From assembly GCF_007828955.1 (NCBI RefSeq), contig NZ_VIVR01000001.1:5208001-5272000 (forward strand): a stretch of DNA of 64,000 bases, in the 5' to 3' direction. Below, in pieces: positions 28,024-38,155 of the stretch. The notes beneath the pieces were generated by a model, which was not told the origin of the DNA, did no database searches, and saw nothing but the letters and a program-made list of their open reading frames with translations. Made by a program: the position numbers and the translations under genes. The DNA is from Kitasatospora atroaurantiaca. Its GTDB lineage: Bacteria; Actinomycetota; Actinomycetes; Streptomycetales; Streptomycetaceae. Positions within the stretch are counted from its first letter, which is position 1; each line of letters starts with the position of its first letter.

Positions 28024-28442
28024 GCCTCCCCCAACAGGTTCGGATTGCCGGTGGTTACGGGACTGTGACAGTGCGTCGATTGTCCGACGAGGAGCACGGT
28101 GTGCGTTGGCGGCGCGCAGTGGGTGGCGCACTCCGATTCGGGTGGCGCGGGCCAGGAGTCGCCTTGCACCGGCGCCTCGGATGCCGGATCGTCGGTGCTG
28201 CACTGGGTGCCTCCGTCTCCTTCGGGGCCGGCAAGGCCCGTGCCTTCGAAGCGAATTGGGCGTTGGGCAGTGAGGTCCGGGCCGACGGCCCGGTGCCTCG
28301 TCCGAGCTGGGCCGACTACCAGTGAAGCGCGGGTGAAGGCCGATGAGTTCACTCGTAGGGGTGGCGAAAGGTGGCGTTTCCCCGGTGATGCTCCCCCGGA
28401 TGGCGGAAAGGGCGTTACGTTCGGCACACGGAGCGCAGCACA

Positions 28443-28460
28443 CCGTCCGCAATTGGACGG
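28443..28460. promoter_or_regulatory. Palindrome upstream of nsdA
   Basis: CCGTCC-GCAATT-GGACGG, 6-bp perfect arms around an AT-rich centre, 128 bp before the nsdA ATG. Operator-like; the binding protein is unknown. Confidence 0.4.
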
Positions 28461-28479
28461 AAGCACAATGGGCATTCAC

Positions 28480-28508
28480 CACAGGGCACGTTCGGTAGGA
28501 GCCCTGTG
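28480..28508. promoter_or_regulatory. Inverted repeat upstream of nsdA
   Basis: CACAGGGC (28480-28487) and GCCCTGTG (28501-28508) are perfect 8-bp arms with a 13-nt loop. Either an operator or a leader hairpin. Confidence 0.4.
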
Positions 28509-28587
28509 CCTTCGGGCATGACGAGCGGTATCGAGTCATTACAAGCGGGGCCTCGTGGGCGGGGCCGGGCGGGATGGGGACGTTCCC

Positions 28588-30042
28588 ATGGCAGAGAAGC
28601 AACCCAATGAGAAGCTGACGTCCTGGTTCGGCCGCAGCGGCTGGTCCAAGGGCGAGCTGGCCCGCCAGGTGAACCGTCGGGCCCGCCAGATCGGCGCCCA
28701 CCATGTCAGCACCGACACCTCGCGGGTGCGCCGCTGGCTGGACGGCGAACAGCCGCGCGAGCCGATCCCGAAGATCATGTCGGAGCTGTTCTCCGAGAGA
28801 TTCGGTTCCGTGGTCTCGATCGAGGATCTGGGTCTGCGCACGATCGTCCCGGTGAGCACCGTCGGCGGCGGGGTGGACCTGCCCTGGAGCGCCCCGCAGA
28901 CCGTCCAGCTGATCAGCGAGTACTCGCGCAGCGACCTGATGCTCAACCGCCGTGGCTTCCTGGGCACTTCACTCGCCCTGACGGCCGGTGCCGCGCTGAT
29001 CGAGCCGATGCAGCGCTGGCTCAGCCCCGGCCCGAACGGCACGCCCACCCCGATCCTCACCGCCGCCAACGGCGGGGAGCCCTTCACCGGCCGGCTCTCC
29101 GAGCCCGAGCTCCAACTGCTGGAGCAGACCACGGTGATGTTCCGTCAGTGGGACGCGCAGAACGGCGGCGGCCTGCGCCGCAAGGCCGTCGTCGGCCAGC
29201 TGCACGAGGTCACCGACCTGCTCCAGGAGACCTACCCCGAGCACACCACCAAGCGGCTCTTCCGGCTCACCGCCGAACTCGCCCACCTGGCGGGCTGGAT
29301 GTCGTACGACGTCGGCATGCACCCCAGCGCGCAGAAGTACTACGTGCTCGCGCTGCACGCCGCCAAGGAAGCGGGGGACCGGCCGTTCGGCGCGCTGATC
29401 CTCACCGACATGAGCCGCCAGATGATCCACCTCAACCGCGGCGAGGACGCCCTGGAGCTGATCCACCTCGCCCAGTACGGCGCCCGGGACACCGCCACCC
29501 CGCGCCAGCAGGCCCTGCTGTACGCGATGGAGGCGCGCGCGTACTCCACCATCGGCGAGGTCAACCGCTGCGCCCGGGCGGCCAGGCTGGCCGAGGACAC
29601 CTTCAGCGACTGCCGTCCCGGCGACAACGACCCGGACTGGCTGAAGTTCTTCTCCGAGGCCGAGCTCAATGCCGAGAACGCGCACTCGTACCGCGATCTC
29701 GCGTACCACTCCAGCCGCAGCCCGCTGTACGCCTCGATGGCGGCGCCGGTGATGGAACGCGCGGTCGACCTGTTCCGGCAGGACTCGGACCATGTCCGCT
29801 CCTACGCCTTCAACCTGATCGGCATGGCCAGCGTCCACCTGCTGCAGAACGAGCCGGAGCAGGCCGCGGTGATGGCCGAGCAGGCCGTGGACATCGCCAC
29901 CAAGGTGCGCTCGGAGCGGCTGAACACCCGGGTGCGGAAGACCTCGGCGGCGGCCTCGCGCAGCTTCAAGGACGTGGCCGAGGTCAGCCGGCTCGCCGAA
30001 CGAGTGGTGCAGGACATTCCGGAGTTCGCCCCTACGGGGTGA
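28588..30042 (+). CDS. nsdA: NsdA, negative regulator of differentiation (TPR-like)
   Basis: 484 residues from ATG 28588; an in-frame GTG at 28555 is possible. N-terminus MAEKQPNEKLTSWFGRSGWS followed by an HTH-like segment with RRWLDGEQPREPIPKIMSEL. A hydrophobic stretch (GFLGTSLALTAGAALIEP, about 124-141) precedes helical TPR-like repeats over the remaining 330 residues. In S. coelicolor, loss of nsdA raises actinorhodin output and sporulation, so it is known as a repressor of development. The long upstream region suggests complex control. Confidence 0.93.
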   Translation: MAEKQPNEKLTSWFGRSGWSKGELARQVNRRARQIGAHHVSTDTSRVRRWLDGEQPREPIPKIMSELFSERFGSVVSIEDLGLRTIVPVSTVGGGVDLPWSAPQTVQLISEYSRSDLMLNRRGFLGTSLALTAGAALIEPMQRWLSPGPNGTPTPILTAANGGEPFTGRLSEPELQLLEQTTVMFRQWDAQNGGGLRRKAVVGQLHEVTDLLQETYPEHTTKRLFRLTAELAHLAGWMSYDVGMHPSAQKYYVLALHAAKEAGDRPFGALILTDMSRQMIHLNRGEDALELIHLAQYGARDTATPRQQALLYAMEARAYSTIGEVNRCARAARLAEDTFSDCRPGDNDPDWLKFFSEAELNAENAHSYRDLAYHSSRSPLYASMAAPVMERAVDLFRQDSDHVRSYAFNLIGMASVHLLQNEPEQAAVMAEQAVDIATKVRSERLNTRVRKTSAAASRSFKDVAEVSRLAERVVQDIPEFAPTG

Positions 30043-30078
30043 TTCCGCGCTGAATTTCGGCCATCGCCGACCCCTGCT

Positions 30079-30155
30079 CCGACCGTGGAGCCCCGCCAAG
30101 GCTTGCATCCTTCGGGCTCCCCCGGCCCCGCAACCCGGTGGGGCTCCACGGTCGG
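30079..30155. terminator. Long-arm hairpin after nsdA
   Basis: 19-nt arms (30079-30097 and 30137-30155) with one mismatch, separated by a 39-nt loop. Each arm contains GACCGTGGAGCCCC or its complement. Likely the nsdA terminator. Confidence 0.6.
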
Positions 30156-30235
30156 TGATCGTCCGCGCACTCCTCGTACTGTGCGGCCGTACGGTAACCC
30201 ATCCCTGTCATGGCGCGGCCGGAGTTCACGTCGTC

Positions 30236-30271
30236 GTAACGACTCCGTCAACCCTGTCACGGCGGCGAAAC
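30236..30271 (+). promoter_or_regulatory. GlnR-type operator upstream of amtB
   Basis: GTCAC-N6-GAAAC at 30256-30271 is an exact match to one GlnR half (gTnAC-n6-GaAAc). A second a-site-like GTAAC begins at 30236, 20 bp upstream (the ideal is 22), followed by GTCAA after six bases. GlnR activates amtB–glnK–glnD in Streptomyces during nitrogen limitation. The site is 119 bp before the amtB ATG. Confidence 0.65.
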
Positions 30272-30389
30272 ATCGAGCCGCATCGGCCGAAATCAGCCTT
30301 CGGCACTCTCCTCTACATCGCCGACACCCCAGGTGGCACGGGACAGGGATCCTGCGGGTGGAGCGGCTTTCATTCACGAGGAGACGCCG

Positions 30390-32053
<1,664 letters not shown>

Positions 32054-32074
32054 CATTCAGCACAACCGTCCAAT

Positions 32075-32111
32075 GGCGGACCTGCGACCGGCTTCCGGTC
32101 GCAGGTCCGCC
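32075..32111. terminator. Perfect hairpin between glnB and glnD
   Basis: 17-bp perfect arms (32075-32091 and 32095-32111) with a CTT loop, 21 bp after the glnB stop. An outer GTCC/GGAC pair could extend it across a bulge. No T-run. It probably stabilises the amtB–glnB message or lowers read-through to glnD. Confidence 0.7.
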
Positions 32112-32164
32112 GGACGCGTATCCGGAGCACTCGTAGGACTCGTACGACGGACGGGGAATCAGAA

Positions 32165-34585
32165 GTGACAACCACCGCCAACCCCTCCGACTACTCCGCT
32201 GCCAGAGCCCGGCTGCTCGCCGAACCCGGCCGAGGCGGTGCCCAGCGCCGAGCGGCCCTGGCCAGGCTGGCGGACGGCTGGCTCACCGAGCTGTTCACCA
32301 CGGCCGGCGCACCGCCCGGGACGGCCCTGGTCGCGGTCGGCGGCTTCGGACGCGGCGAGCTCTCACCGCGCAGTGACCTCGACGTGGTGCTGCTGCACGA
32401 GGGCCCGATCGACGGTGAGCTGCCCGAACGGATCTGGTACCCCGTCTGGGACGGCGGTGTCGCCCTGGACCACTCCGTACGCACCCTCTCCGAGGCCCGG
32501 GCGGTGGCCGCCGAGGACCTCAAGGCCCAGCTCGGCCTGCTCGACGCCCGCCACATCGCCGGGGACCCGGCGCTGACCGCCTCGCTCCGCTCCGCGGTAC
32601 TCGCCGACTGGCGGGCCACCGCGACCAAGCGGCTGCCGGAGCTCCACCAGCTCTGCCTCGAACGCGCCGAGCGGCACGGCGAGTTGTCCTTCCTGCTGGA
32701 GCCGGACCTGAAGGAGGCCAGGGGCGGGCTGCGCGACGTGGTCGCGCTCAACGCGATCGCCGCGACCTGGCTCGCCGACGCCCCCCGGGACGGCCTGGAC
32801 GCCGCCGCCGCGCGCCTCAGCGACGTCCGCGACGCGCTGCACCTCACCACCGGCCGGGCCACCGAACGGCTCGGCCTGCACGACCAGGACCAGGTCGCCG
32901 CCCACCTCGGAGTGCTGGACGCCGACACCCTGCTGCGCCAGGTGTACGAGGCCGCCCGCACCATCAGCTACGCCGGTGACGTGACCTGGCGGGCCGTCGA
33001 ACGCGTCCTCGCCTCCCGGAGCAACCGCGGCCGGCGGGTCTCGCGCCTCGCTTTCCCGTTCAGCGGTGTCGGGCGCGGCGCGGGGGCGGTGGCGCGCGGT
33101 GCCGTGGAGCGCCGGCCGCTCGCCGAGGGCGTGGTCGAGCAGGACGGCGAGGCCGTCCTCGCCCAGGGCGCCCGCCCCGCGCAGGACCCGGTGCTGCCGC
33201 TGCGGGCCGCCGCCGCGGCGGCGCAGGCGGGCCTCACCGTCTCGTACGCCACCGTGCGTCGGCTGGCCGCCGAGACCAAGGCGCTGCCGGTGCCGTGGCC
33301 GGACGAGGCGCGCGAACAGCTGATCACCCTGCTGGGCGCGGGGGAGGCCTGCATCCCGGTCTGGGAGGCGCTGGAGGCCGAGGGCCTGATCACCCGCCTG
33401 CTGCCCGACTGGGAGCGGGTCCGCTGCCGCCCGCAGCGCAACGCCGTGCACACCTGGACGGTCGACCGGCACCTGGTCGAGACGGCGGTCAAGGCGGCGG
33501 CCATGACCCGCCGGGTGGCCCGGCCCGACCTGCTGCTGGTCGCCGCGCTGCTGCACGACCTCGGAAAGGGCTGGCCCGGGGACCACTCGGAGGCGGGCGA
33601 GGTGATCGTCCGGGACGTGGCCGTCCGGATGGGCTTCGACAAGACCGACACCGAGACCCTGGCCCTGCTGGTACGCCACCACCTGACCCTCGTCGACACC
33701 GCGACCCGCCGTGACCCGGACGACCCGGCGACCGTCGATCTGATCACCAAGGTGGTCGGCACCCTGCCCCACCTGGAGCTGCTGCACGCCCTCACCGAGG
33801 CCGACGCCACCGCGACCGGCCCCGCGGCCTGGAGCAGCTGGCGGGCCTCGCTGGTGGACGGGCTGGCCGCCCGGGTGGCCGCGCAGCTCGCGGGCGGAAG
33901 CTCCTTCCCGGCGGACGCCGACCCGACCGCGGAGGAGGAGCGGCTGGCGGTGGAGGCCGCCCGTACCGGGGGCCCGGCGCTCTCCCTGCTGGCCCAGTCG
34001 CACCAGGACGCGTTCAGCACCGAGCCGATGGGCGTCGAACTCACCCTGGCCGTCCCGGACCAGCCGGGTCTGCTCGGCACCGTGGCCGGGGTGCTCGCCC
34101 TGCACCGGCTGACGGTCCGGATGGCGAGCCTGCGGGAACTCGACCCGGTCGGGGCCGGGCCCGTACTGCTGCTCTCCTGGACGGTCGCCGCCGAGTACGG
34201 CGAGCTGCCCGAGGCGGCCAGACTCCGGGCCGACCTGCGCCGCGCCCTGGACGGTTCGCTGGACGTGGCGCGCAAGCTCGCGGAGCGGGATGCCGCCGCG
34301 CCGCGCCGCCGGGGCATCGCCACACCGCCGCCGGTGGTCACGGTGGCCCAGGGCGCGTCCTCCAGCGCCACCATCCTGGAAGTGCGTGCCCACGACGCCC
34401 CCGGTCTGCTCCACCGGATCGGCCGCGCACTGGACGCGGCGGGTGTCCGGGTCCGTACCGCGCACGTCAGCACGCTCGGCGCGGACGCGGTCGACGCCTT
34501 CTACGTCACCGACGCGGCCGGGCGGCCGCTCGGTGCCGAGCACGCCCGGGACGTGGCGACGGCGGTGCAGACGGCACTTGGGTGA
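32165..34585 (+). CDS. glnD: PII nucleotidylyltransferase GlnD
   Basis: 806 residues, GTG start. Nucleotidyltransferase core VAVGGFGRGELSPRSDLDVV (about 57-76) with the G-S and DxD residues; HD domain LLVAALLHDLGKGWPGDHSE near 458; two C-terminal ACT domains (ELTLAVPDQPGLLGTVAGVL and EVRAHDAPGLLHRIGRALDA) that sense glutamine. In Streptomyces the enzyme adenylylates rather than uridylylates GlnK; this is family knowledge. Third gene of the nitrogen operon after a strong hairpin. Confidence 0.96.
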   Translation: MTTTANPSDYSAARARLLAEPGRGGAQRRAALARLADGWLTELFTTAGAPPGTALVAVGGFGRGELSPRSDLDVVLLHEGPIDGELPERIWYPVWDGGVALDHSVRTLSEARAVAAEDLKAQLGLLDARHIAGDPALTASLRSAVLADWRATATKRLPELHQLCLERAERHGELSFLLEPDLKEARGGLRDVVALNAIAATWLADAPRDGLDAAAARLSDVRDALHLTTGRATERLGLHDQDQVAAHLGVLDADTLLRQVYEAARTISYAGDVTWRAVERVLASRSNRGRRVSRLAFPFSGVGRGAGAVARGAVERRPLAEGVVEQDGEAVLAQGARPAQDPVLPLRAAAAAAQAGLTVSYATVRRLAAETKALPVPWPDEAREQLITLLGAGEACIPVWEALEAEGLITRLLPDWERVRCRPQRNAVHTWTVDRHLVETAVKAAAMTRRVARPDLLLVAALLHDLGKGWPGDHSEAGEVIVRDVAVRMGFDKTDTETLALLVRHHLTLVDTATRRDPDDPATVDLITKVVGTLPHLELLHALTEADATATGPAAWSSWRASLVDGLAARVAAQLAGGSSFPADADPTAEEERLAVEAARTGGPALSLLAQSHQDAFSTEPMGVELTLAVPDQPGLLGTVAGVLALHRLTVRMASLRELDPVGAGPVLLLSWTVAAEYGELPEAARLRADLRRALDGSLDVARKLAERDAAAPRRRGIATPPPVVTVAQGASSSATILEVRAHDAPGLLHRIGRALDAAGVRVRTAHVSTLGADAVDAFYVTDAAGRPLGAEHARDVATAVQTALG

Positions 34586-34673
34586 GCCCGGGTGGAGACC
34601 GTACCTGGGGCGGCCGGATACCCTGGGGGCGACGACCGTACTCATACCGATGCCGCAAGGGACCCGCGACGAC

Positions 34674-36239
34674 GTGTTCGACACTCTTTCCGATCGCCTC
34701 GCAGCGACGTTCAAGAACCTCCGGGGCAAGGGCCGCCTCAGTGAGGCGGACATCGACGCCACCACTCGCGAGATCCGGATCGCCCTGCTCGAAGCGGATG
34801 TCGCGCTGCCGGTGGTGCGGGCCTTCATCAAGCAGGTCAAGGACCGGGCGCTGACCGCCGAGGTCTCCGGCGCGCTGAACCCGGCGCAGCAGATCATCAA
34901 GATCGTCAACGAGGAGCTCATCAACATCCTCGGTGGCGAGACCCGCCGGGTGCGGTTTGCCAAGACCGGCCCGACGGTGATCATGCTCGCGGGTCTCCAG
35001 GGTGCCGGTAAGACCACCCTCGCGGGCAAGCTCGGCCACTGGCTGAAGGCGCAGAAGCACACCCCGCTGCTGGTCGCGTGCGACCTCCAGCGCCCCAACG
35101 CCGTCAACCAGCTCGAGGTGGTCGCCGAGCGGGCGGGCGTCGCGATCTACGCCCCCGAGCGGGGCAACGGCTCCGGCGACCCGGTCAAGGTCGCGCGCGA
35201 CTCGATCGAGTACGCCAAGCAGAAGCAGTACGACATCGTCATCGTCGACACCGCCGGCCGCCTCGGCATCGACGCCGAGATGATGCAGCAGGCCGCCGAC
35301 ATCCGGGCCGAGATCAACCCGGACGAGGTCCTCTTCGTCGTCGACGCCATGGTCGGCCAGGACGCGGTCACCACCGCGCAGGCCTTCCTCGACGGTGTCG
35401 ACTTCACCGGCGTGGTGCTGTCCAAGCTGGACGGCGACGCCCGCGGTGGTGCGGCGCTGTCGGTCGCGCACGTCACCGGCCGCCAGATCATGTTCGCCTC
35501 GAACGGCGAGAAGGTCGACGACTTCGACGCCTTCCACCCCGACCGGATGGCCTCGCGCATCCTCGGCATGGGCGACATGCTCAGCCTGATCGAGAAGGCC
35601 GAGCAGACCTTCTCGCAGGCCGAGGCCGAGAAGATGGCCGCCAAGCTCCAGGGCGGCGGCAAGGACTTCACGCTCGACGACTTCCTGGCGCAGCTGGAGC
35701 AGGTCCGCAAGATGGGCTCGATCTCCAAGCTGCTGGGGATGCTGCCCGGCATGGGCCAGATCCGCGAGCAGATCAACAGCATCGACGACAGGGACGTCGA
35801 CCGTGTCGGCGCCATCATCAAGTCGATGACCCCGGCCGAGCGGACCGACCCGAAGATCATCAACGGCTCGCGCCGCCTGCGTATCGCCAAGGGTTCCGGC
35901 GTGGGCGTCGGCGAGGTCAACAACCTGGTCGAGCGGTTCTTCGAGGCCCGCAAGATGATGTCCGCGATGGCCTCCGGCAAGGGCATTCCCGGCATGCCGG
36001 GGATCCCGGGCATGGGCGGTGGCGGCAAGAAGTCCGCCAAGAAGGCCCCGGCCGCCAAGGGCAAGCGGAAGAGCGGCAACCCGCTGAAGCGGGCTCAGGA
36101 GGAGCAGGCGGCGGCGGCCCGCAAGGCGCTCGGCCCGGCCGCGGCGCAGCCGCCGGCCCAGGGCGGCGCCTTCGGCATCGGCGCGGGCAAGGGCCCGGCC
36201 GACTTCGAGCTCCCCAAGGAGTTCAAGGACCTGCTCTGA
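34674..36239 (+). CDS. ffh: Signal recognition particle protein Ffh
   Basis: 521 residues from the GTG at 34674 (VFDTLSDRLAATFKNLRGKG), where family members start, with AAGGGA 11 nt upstream; an ATG at 34650 would add eight residues. NG domain: AGLQGAGKTTLAGKLG near 105-120, DTAGRLGIDAEMM, SKLDGDARGGAAL. The Met-rich M domain (about 300-450: MGSISKLLGMLPGMG, FFEARKMMSAMASGKG) binds 4.5S RNA and signal peptides. A Gly/Pro/Ala/Lys tail ends the protein. The 4.5S RNA gene is not in the window. Confidence 0.97.
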   Translation: MFDTLSDRLAATFKNLRGKGRLSEADIDATTREIRIALLEADVALPVVRAFIKQVKDRALTAEVSGALNPAQQIIKIVNEELINILGGETRRVRFAKTGPTVIMLAGLQGAGKTTLAGKLGHWLKAQKHTPLLVACDLQRPNAVNQLEVVAERAGVAIYAPERGNGSGDPVKVARDSIEYAKQKQYDIVIVDTAGRLGIDAEMMQQAADIRAEINPDEVLFVVDAMVGQDAVTTAQAFLDGVDFTGVVLSKLDGDARGGAALSVAHVTGRQIMFASNGEKVDDFDAFHPDRMASRILGMGDMLSLIEKAEQTFSQAEAEKMAAKLQGGGKDFTLDDFLAQLEQVRKMGSISKLLGMLPGMGQIREQINSIDDRDVDRVGAIIKSMTPAERTDPKIINGSRRLRIAKGSGVGVGEVNNLVERFFEARKMMSAMASGKGIPGMPGIPGMGGGGKKSAKKAPAAKGKRKSGNPLKRAQEEQAAAARKALGPAAAQPPAQGGAFGIGAGKGPADFELPKEFKDLL

Positions 36240-36278
36240 GGTTGCCCGGCGGGCAACCGATCGGGACCGGTTGACCAC

Positions 36279-36383
36279 GGGGGCGCGGGGAACTGCGCGA
36301 AGCGGTAGGGCACAGGTCGTTGCCTTCCGATCTCGCGCAGTTCTCCCCCAGCCTTCGGCCGGGAGGTGCCCCCACGCGCCCCT
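36279..36383. repeat. Dispersed intergenic inverted repeat, copy 7 (with nested insert)
   Basis: The left arm is near-consensus, the right arm is interrupted. Bases 36335-36383 equal 15654-15702 exactly. Follows ffh by 39 bp. Confidence 0.85.
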
Positions 36384-36431
36384 TTCCGTAGCTGATCGAC
36401 TGCGTCCCCGGAGATGGCCGATGATGGACGG

Positions 36432-36956
36432 ATGCGAGTGACGATCAGGGCACCGAGGCCCTCAGACGCGGTCCCGTACGCCGAGGCGGTGCGGCGGTCC
36501 GCCGAGCACATCGGCCGGTGGAACCCCGTCGAGCCGGACGGTCTGCAGGACCTGCTGGACCGTCAGGGGCCGGGGCTGCGCACCTTCCTGATCGTTGACG
36601 CGGCGACCGGCGGCCTGGTCGGCAAGTGCAATGTGGCCAACATCGTGATGGGCCGGTTCTGCAACGGTGCGCTCGGCTACGACTCGTACCTGCCCTTCGC
36701 CGGGACCGGGCGGATGACGGAGGGCATGCGGCTGGTGGTGGAGCGCTGCTTCGCGCCGCAGGAGAAGGGCGGTCTGGGCCTGCACCGGCTTGAGATCAAC
36801 GTGCAGCCGGACAACGAGCGCTCGATCGCCCTGGCCAGGCGCCTCGGCTTCCGGCACGAGGGGTTCACCCCGCGGATGCTCTTCCTGGACGGGGCCTGGC
36901 GGGACCACGAGCGCTTCGCCCTCACCGCCGAGGAGTGGCCGCCAACCGGGAGGTAG
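36432..36956 (+). CDS. GNAT acetyltransferase, RimJ/RimL-like
   Basis: 174 residues from ATG 36432; an ATG at 36414 is alternative but has GGAG directly against it. Typical RimJ features: N-terminal IRAPRPSDAVPYAEAVRRS, the acetyl-CoA region LPFAGTGRMTEGMRLVVERC, then LHRLEINVQPDNERSIALAR and RRLGFRHEGFTPRMLFLDG. Likely acetylates the N-terminus of a protein or a small amine. Accessory position between ffh and a methyltransferase. Confidence 0.85.
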   Translation: MRVTIRAPRPSDAVPYAEAVRRSAEHIGRWNPVEPDGLQDLLDRQGPGLRTFLIVDAATGGLVGKCNVANIVMGRFCNGALGYDSYLPFAGTGRMTEGMRLVVERCFAPQEKGGLGLHRLEINVQPDNERSIALARRLGFRHEGFTPRMLFLDGAWRDHERFALTAEEWPPTGR

Positions 36957-37072
36957 AGGCTCCGCCTGTAGGTGGGCAGATGCTCTTAGCCGTGCGGCAT
37001 GACCGGCGCCGCCGTGACGCCGAGCGGCGGGGATCCCTCGACGGGGGCACGACCCGGCGTGACGGGCGGGCA

Positions 37073-37101
37073 GGGGGCGCAGTCATCCGATCTGCGCCCC
37101 C
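37073..37101. terminator. Hairpin between GNAT and methyltransferase genes
   Basis: GGGGGCGCAG (37073-37082) and CTGCGCCCCC (37092-37101) pair perfectly around a 9-nt loop, in a convergent space. Bidirectional terminator. Confidence 0.75.
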
Positions 37102-37125
37102 CGCCATGTCCGTCGCTCGGCGGGA

Positions 37126-37944
37126 TCAGCGCGGCTGCTCGGCCACCACGTAGCGGAACAGGTTGACCATCCGCACCGAGGCGTCCGGCCGGACGTACGG
37201 GTGCAGTGCCTCCTCCAACTCCTTGGCCACCAGAGCGGGCCCGGAGTCCTCGATCGCCGCCTCGTACAGCCCGGTGGAGAGCATCCCGCGCACCGCGCTC
37301 TCCAGATCGGCGTAGGCGAACGGGCAGTTCACCCGTCCGCTGCCCGCCGGTCGCAGGCCGGCGCCGGTCAGCAGCGCCTCCAGCGCACCCGGCGCGCTCA
37401 GTGCGAAGGGGTCGTACCTGGGCGTCCGGGCCGCGCGGCGGCGCGCCACATCCAGTACGGAGGCACTGTCGCAGCGCTCCGGCGGGCCCCAGGTGGCCAG
37501 CACCACGTGCCCGCCCTGCAGGGTCATCCGGGCCGCGTCCGCGACCAGCCGGGCCGGATCGGCGGTGCACTGCAGCTGCTCGAAAACCGTGACCAGCGAA
37601 TGGGCCGTGCGAGGGACGGCGGCGGCCGACCGCTCCCGGTGGCCGTCACCTCCGACGCGCAGCCGCCGCCCCTGCGCCAGCTCCCGGAGCTCGGTCTCCG
37701 GCTCGAGTCCGGCCACCTCCGCGCCGCGCTCCGCGGCGAGCAGCAGGGCCAGCCCCGACCGGCAGCCGAGGCCGAGCAGACTCGTCGCCGGGCCGACCTC
37801 CAGGCGCTCGTACACGGCCTCGTAGAGCGGTACGAGCATCCGTTCCTGGATCTCCGCCCAGTCGCGCGCCCGGCCGCGCGCACCCGCGCCGCCGTGGGCG
37901 CGTGGTCGCTGCGCGGTCGTGCCGGTCACCTGCGCTGAAGCCAT
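37126..37944 (-). CDS. Class I SAM-dependent methyltransferase-like protein
   Basis: 272 residues. After a disordered Ala/Gly/Arg-rich start, residues about 28-50 (DWAEIQERMLVPLYEAVYER) lead into motif I SLLGLGCRSGLALLLAAERG and the acidic LEPE that would hold the ribose. VTVFEQLQCTAD and GGHVVLATWG fit motifs II and III. The Cys in motif I (GLGCRSG) departs from the GxGxG pattern but is common in the UbiE-like group. Substrate unknown. Upstream lies a 211-bp divergent space shared with proS. Confidence 0.8.
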   Translation of the reverse strand: MASAQVTGTTAQRPRAHGGAGARGRARDWAEIQERMLVPLYEAVYERLEVGPATSLLGLGCRSGLALLLAAERGAEVAGLEPETELRELAQGRRLRVGGDGHRERSAAAVPRTAHSLVTVFEQLQCTADPARLVADAARMTLQGGHVVLATWGPPERCDSASVLDVARRRAARTPRYDPFALSAPGALEALLTGAGLRPAGSGRVNCPFAYADLESAVRGMLSTGLYEAAIEDSGPALVAKELEEALHPYVRPDASVRMVNLFRYVVAEQPR

Positions 37945-38142
37945 CGCGGCCTCCCATCCGGTTCTCTGGATCGCTGCCTGTGCCTCCCCCCGAAGTCCCG
38001 CCCCGCTTCCAGCGAACAGCGGCTGAGCCCCGGCGTCCAGAGGGGTGCACGGTGGTATCCGCGCGCGGCGGGCGTGCGCCCCCGTGCCCGCGCCTCGTGC
38101 CCGCGCCGCGAAACGGATTCACAGTCCGGGCTCGACTCCCCG

Positions 38143-38148
38143 TACCAT
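38143..38148 (+). promoter_or_regulatory. Predicted -10 box, leaderless proS
   Basis: TACCAT ends at 38148; a start 7 nt on is at 38155, one base before the proS ATG. A -35-like TTCACA lies 19 bp further upstream. No ribosome site. Confidence 0.45.
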
Positions 38149-38155
38149 CTGCCCC

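Larger units (their letters stand above)
28024..28587. other. Long intergenic region upstream of nsdA
   Basis: 564 bp between divergent genes. Open frames here lack the codon bias of neighbours (many third-position A and T). It contains the palindrome at 28443-28460 and the inverted repeat at 28480-28508, so it probably holds regulatory sites for nsdA. Confidence 0.6.
30043..30389. other. Intergenic, nsdA to amtB
   Basis: 347 bp without a gene. It holds a long hairpin (30079-30155) that probably ends nsdA, and GlnR-type sites (30236-30271) that probably drive amtB. Composition is richer in A/T after 30180, as in promoters. Confidence 0.7.

Noticed and set aside
28099-28521. A 140-codon plus-strand frame upstream of nsdA, and an overlapping frame ending at 28325
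   Set aside because: Codon third positions are not GC-biased as in neighbouring genes, no ribosome site is evident and the translations look random.
36957-38155. A biosynthetic cluster around the GNAT and methyltransferase genes
   Set aside because: Only two unrelated single genes with separate orientation and no scaffold-building enzyme.
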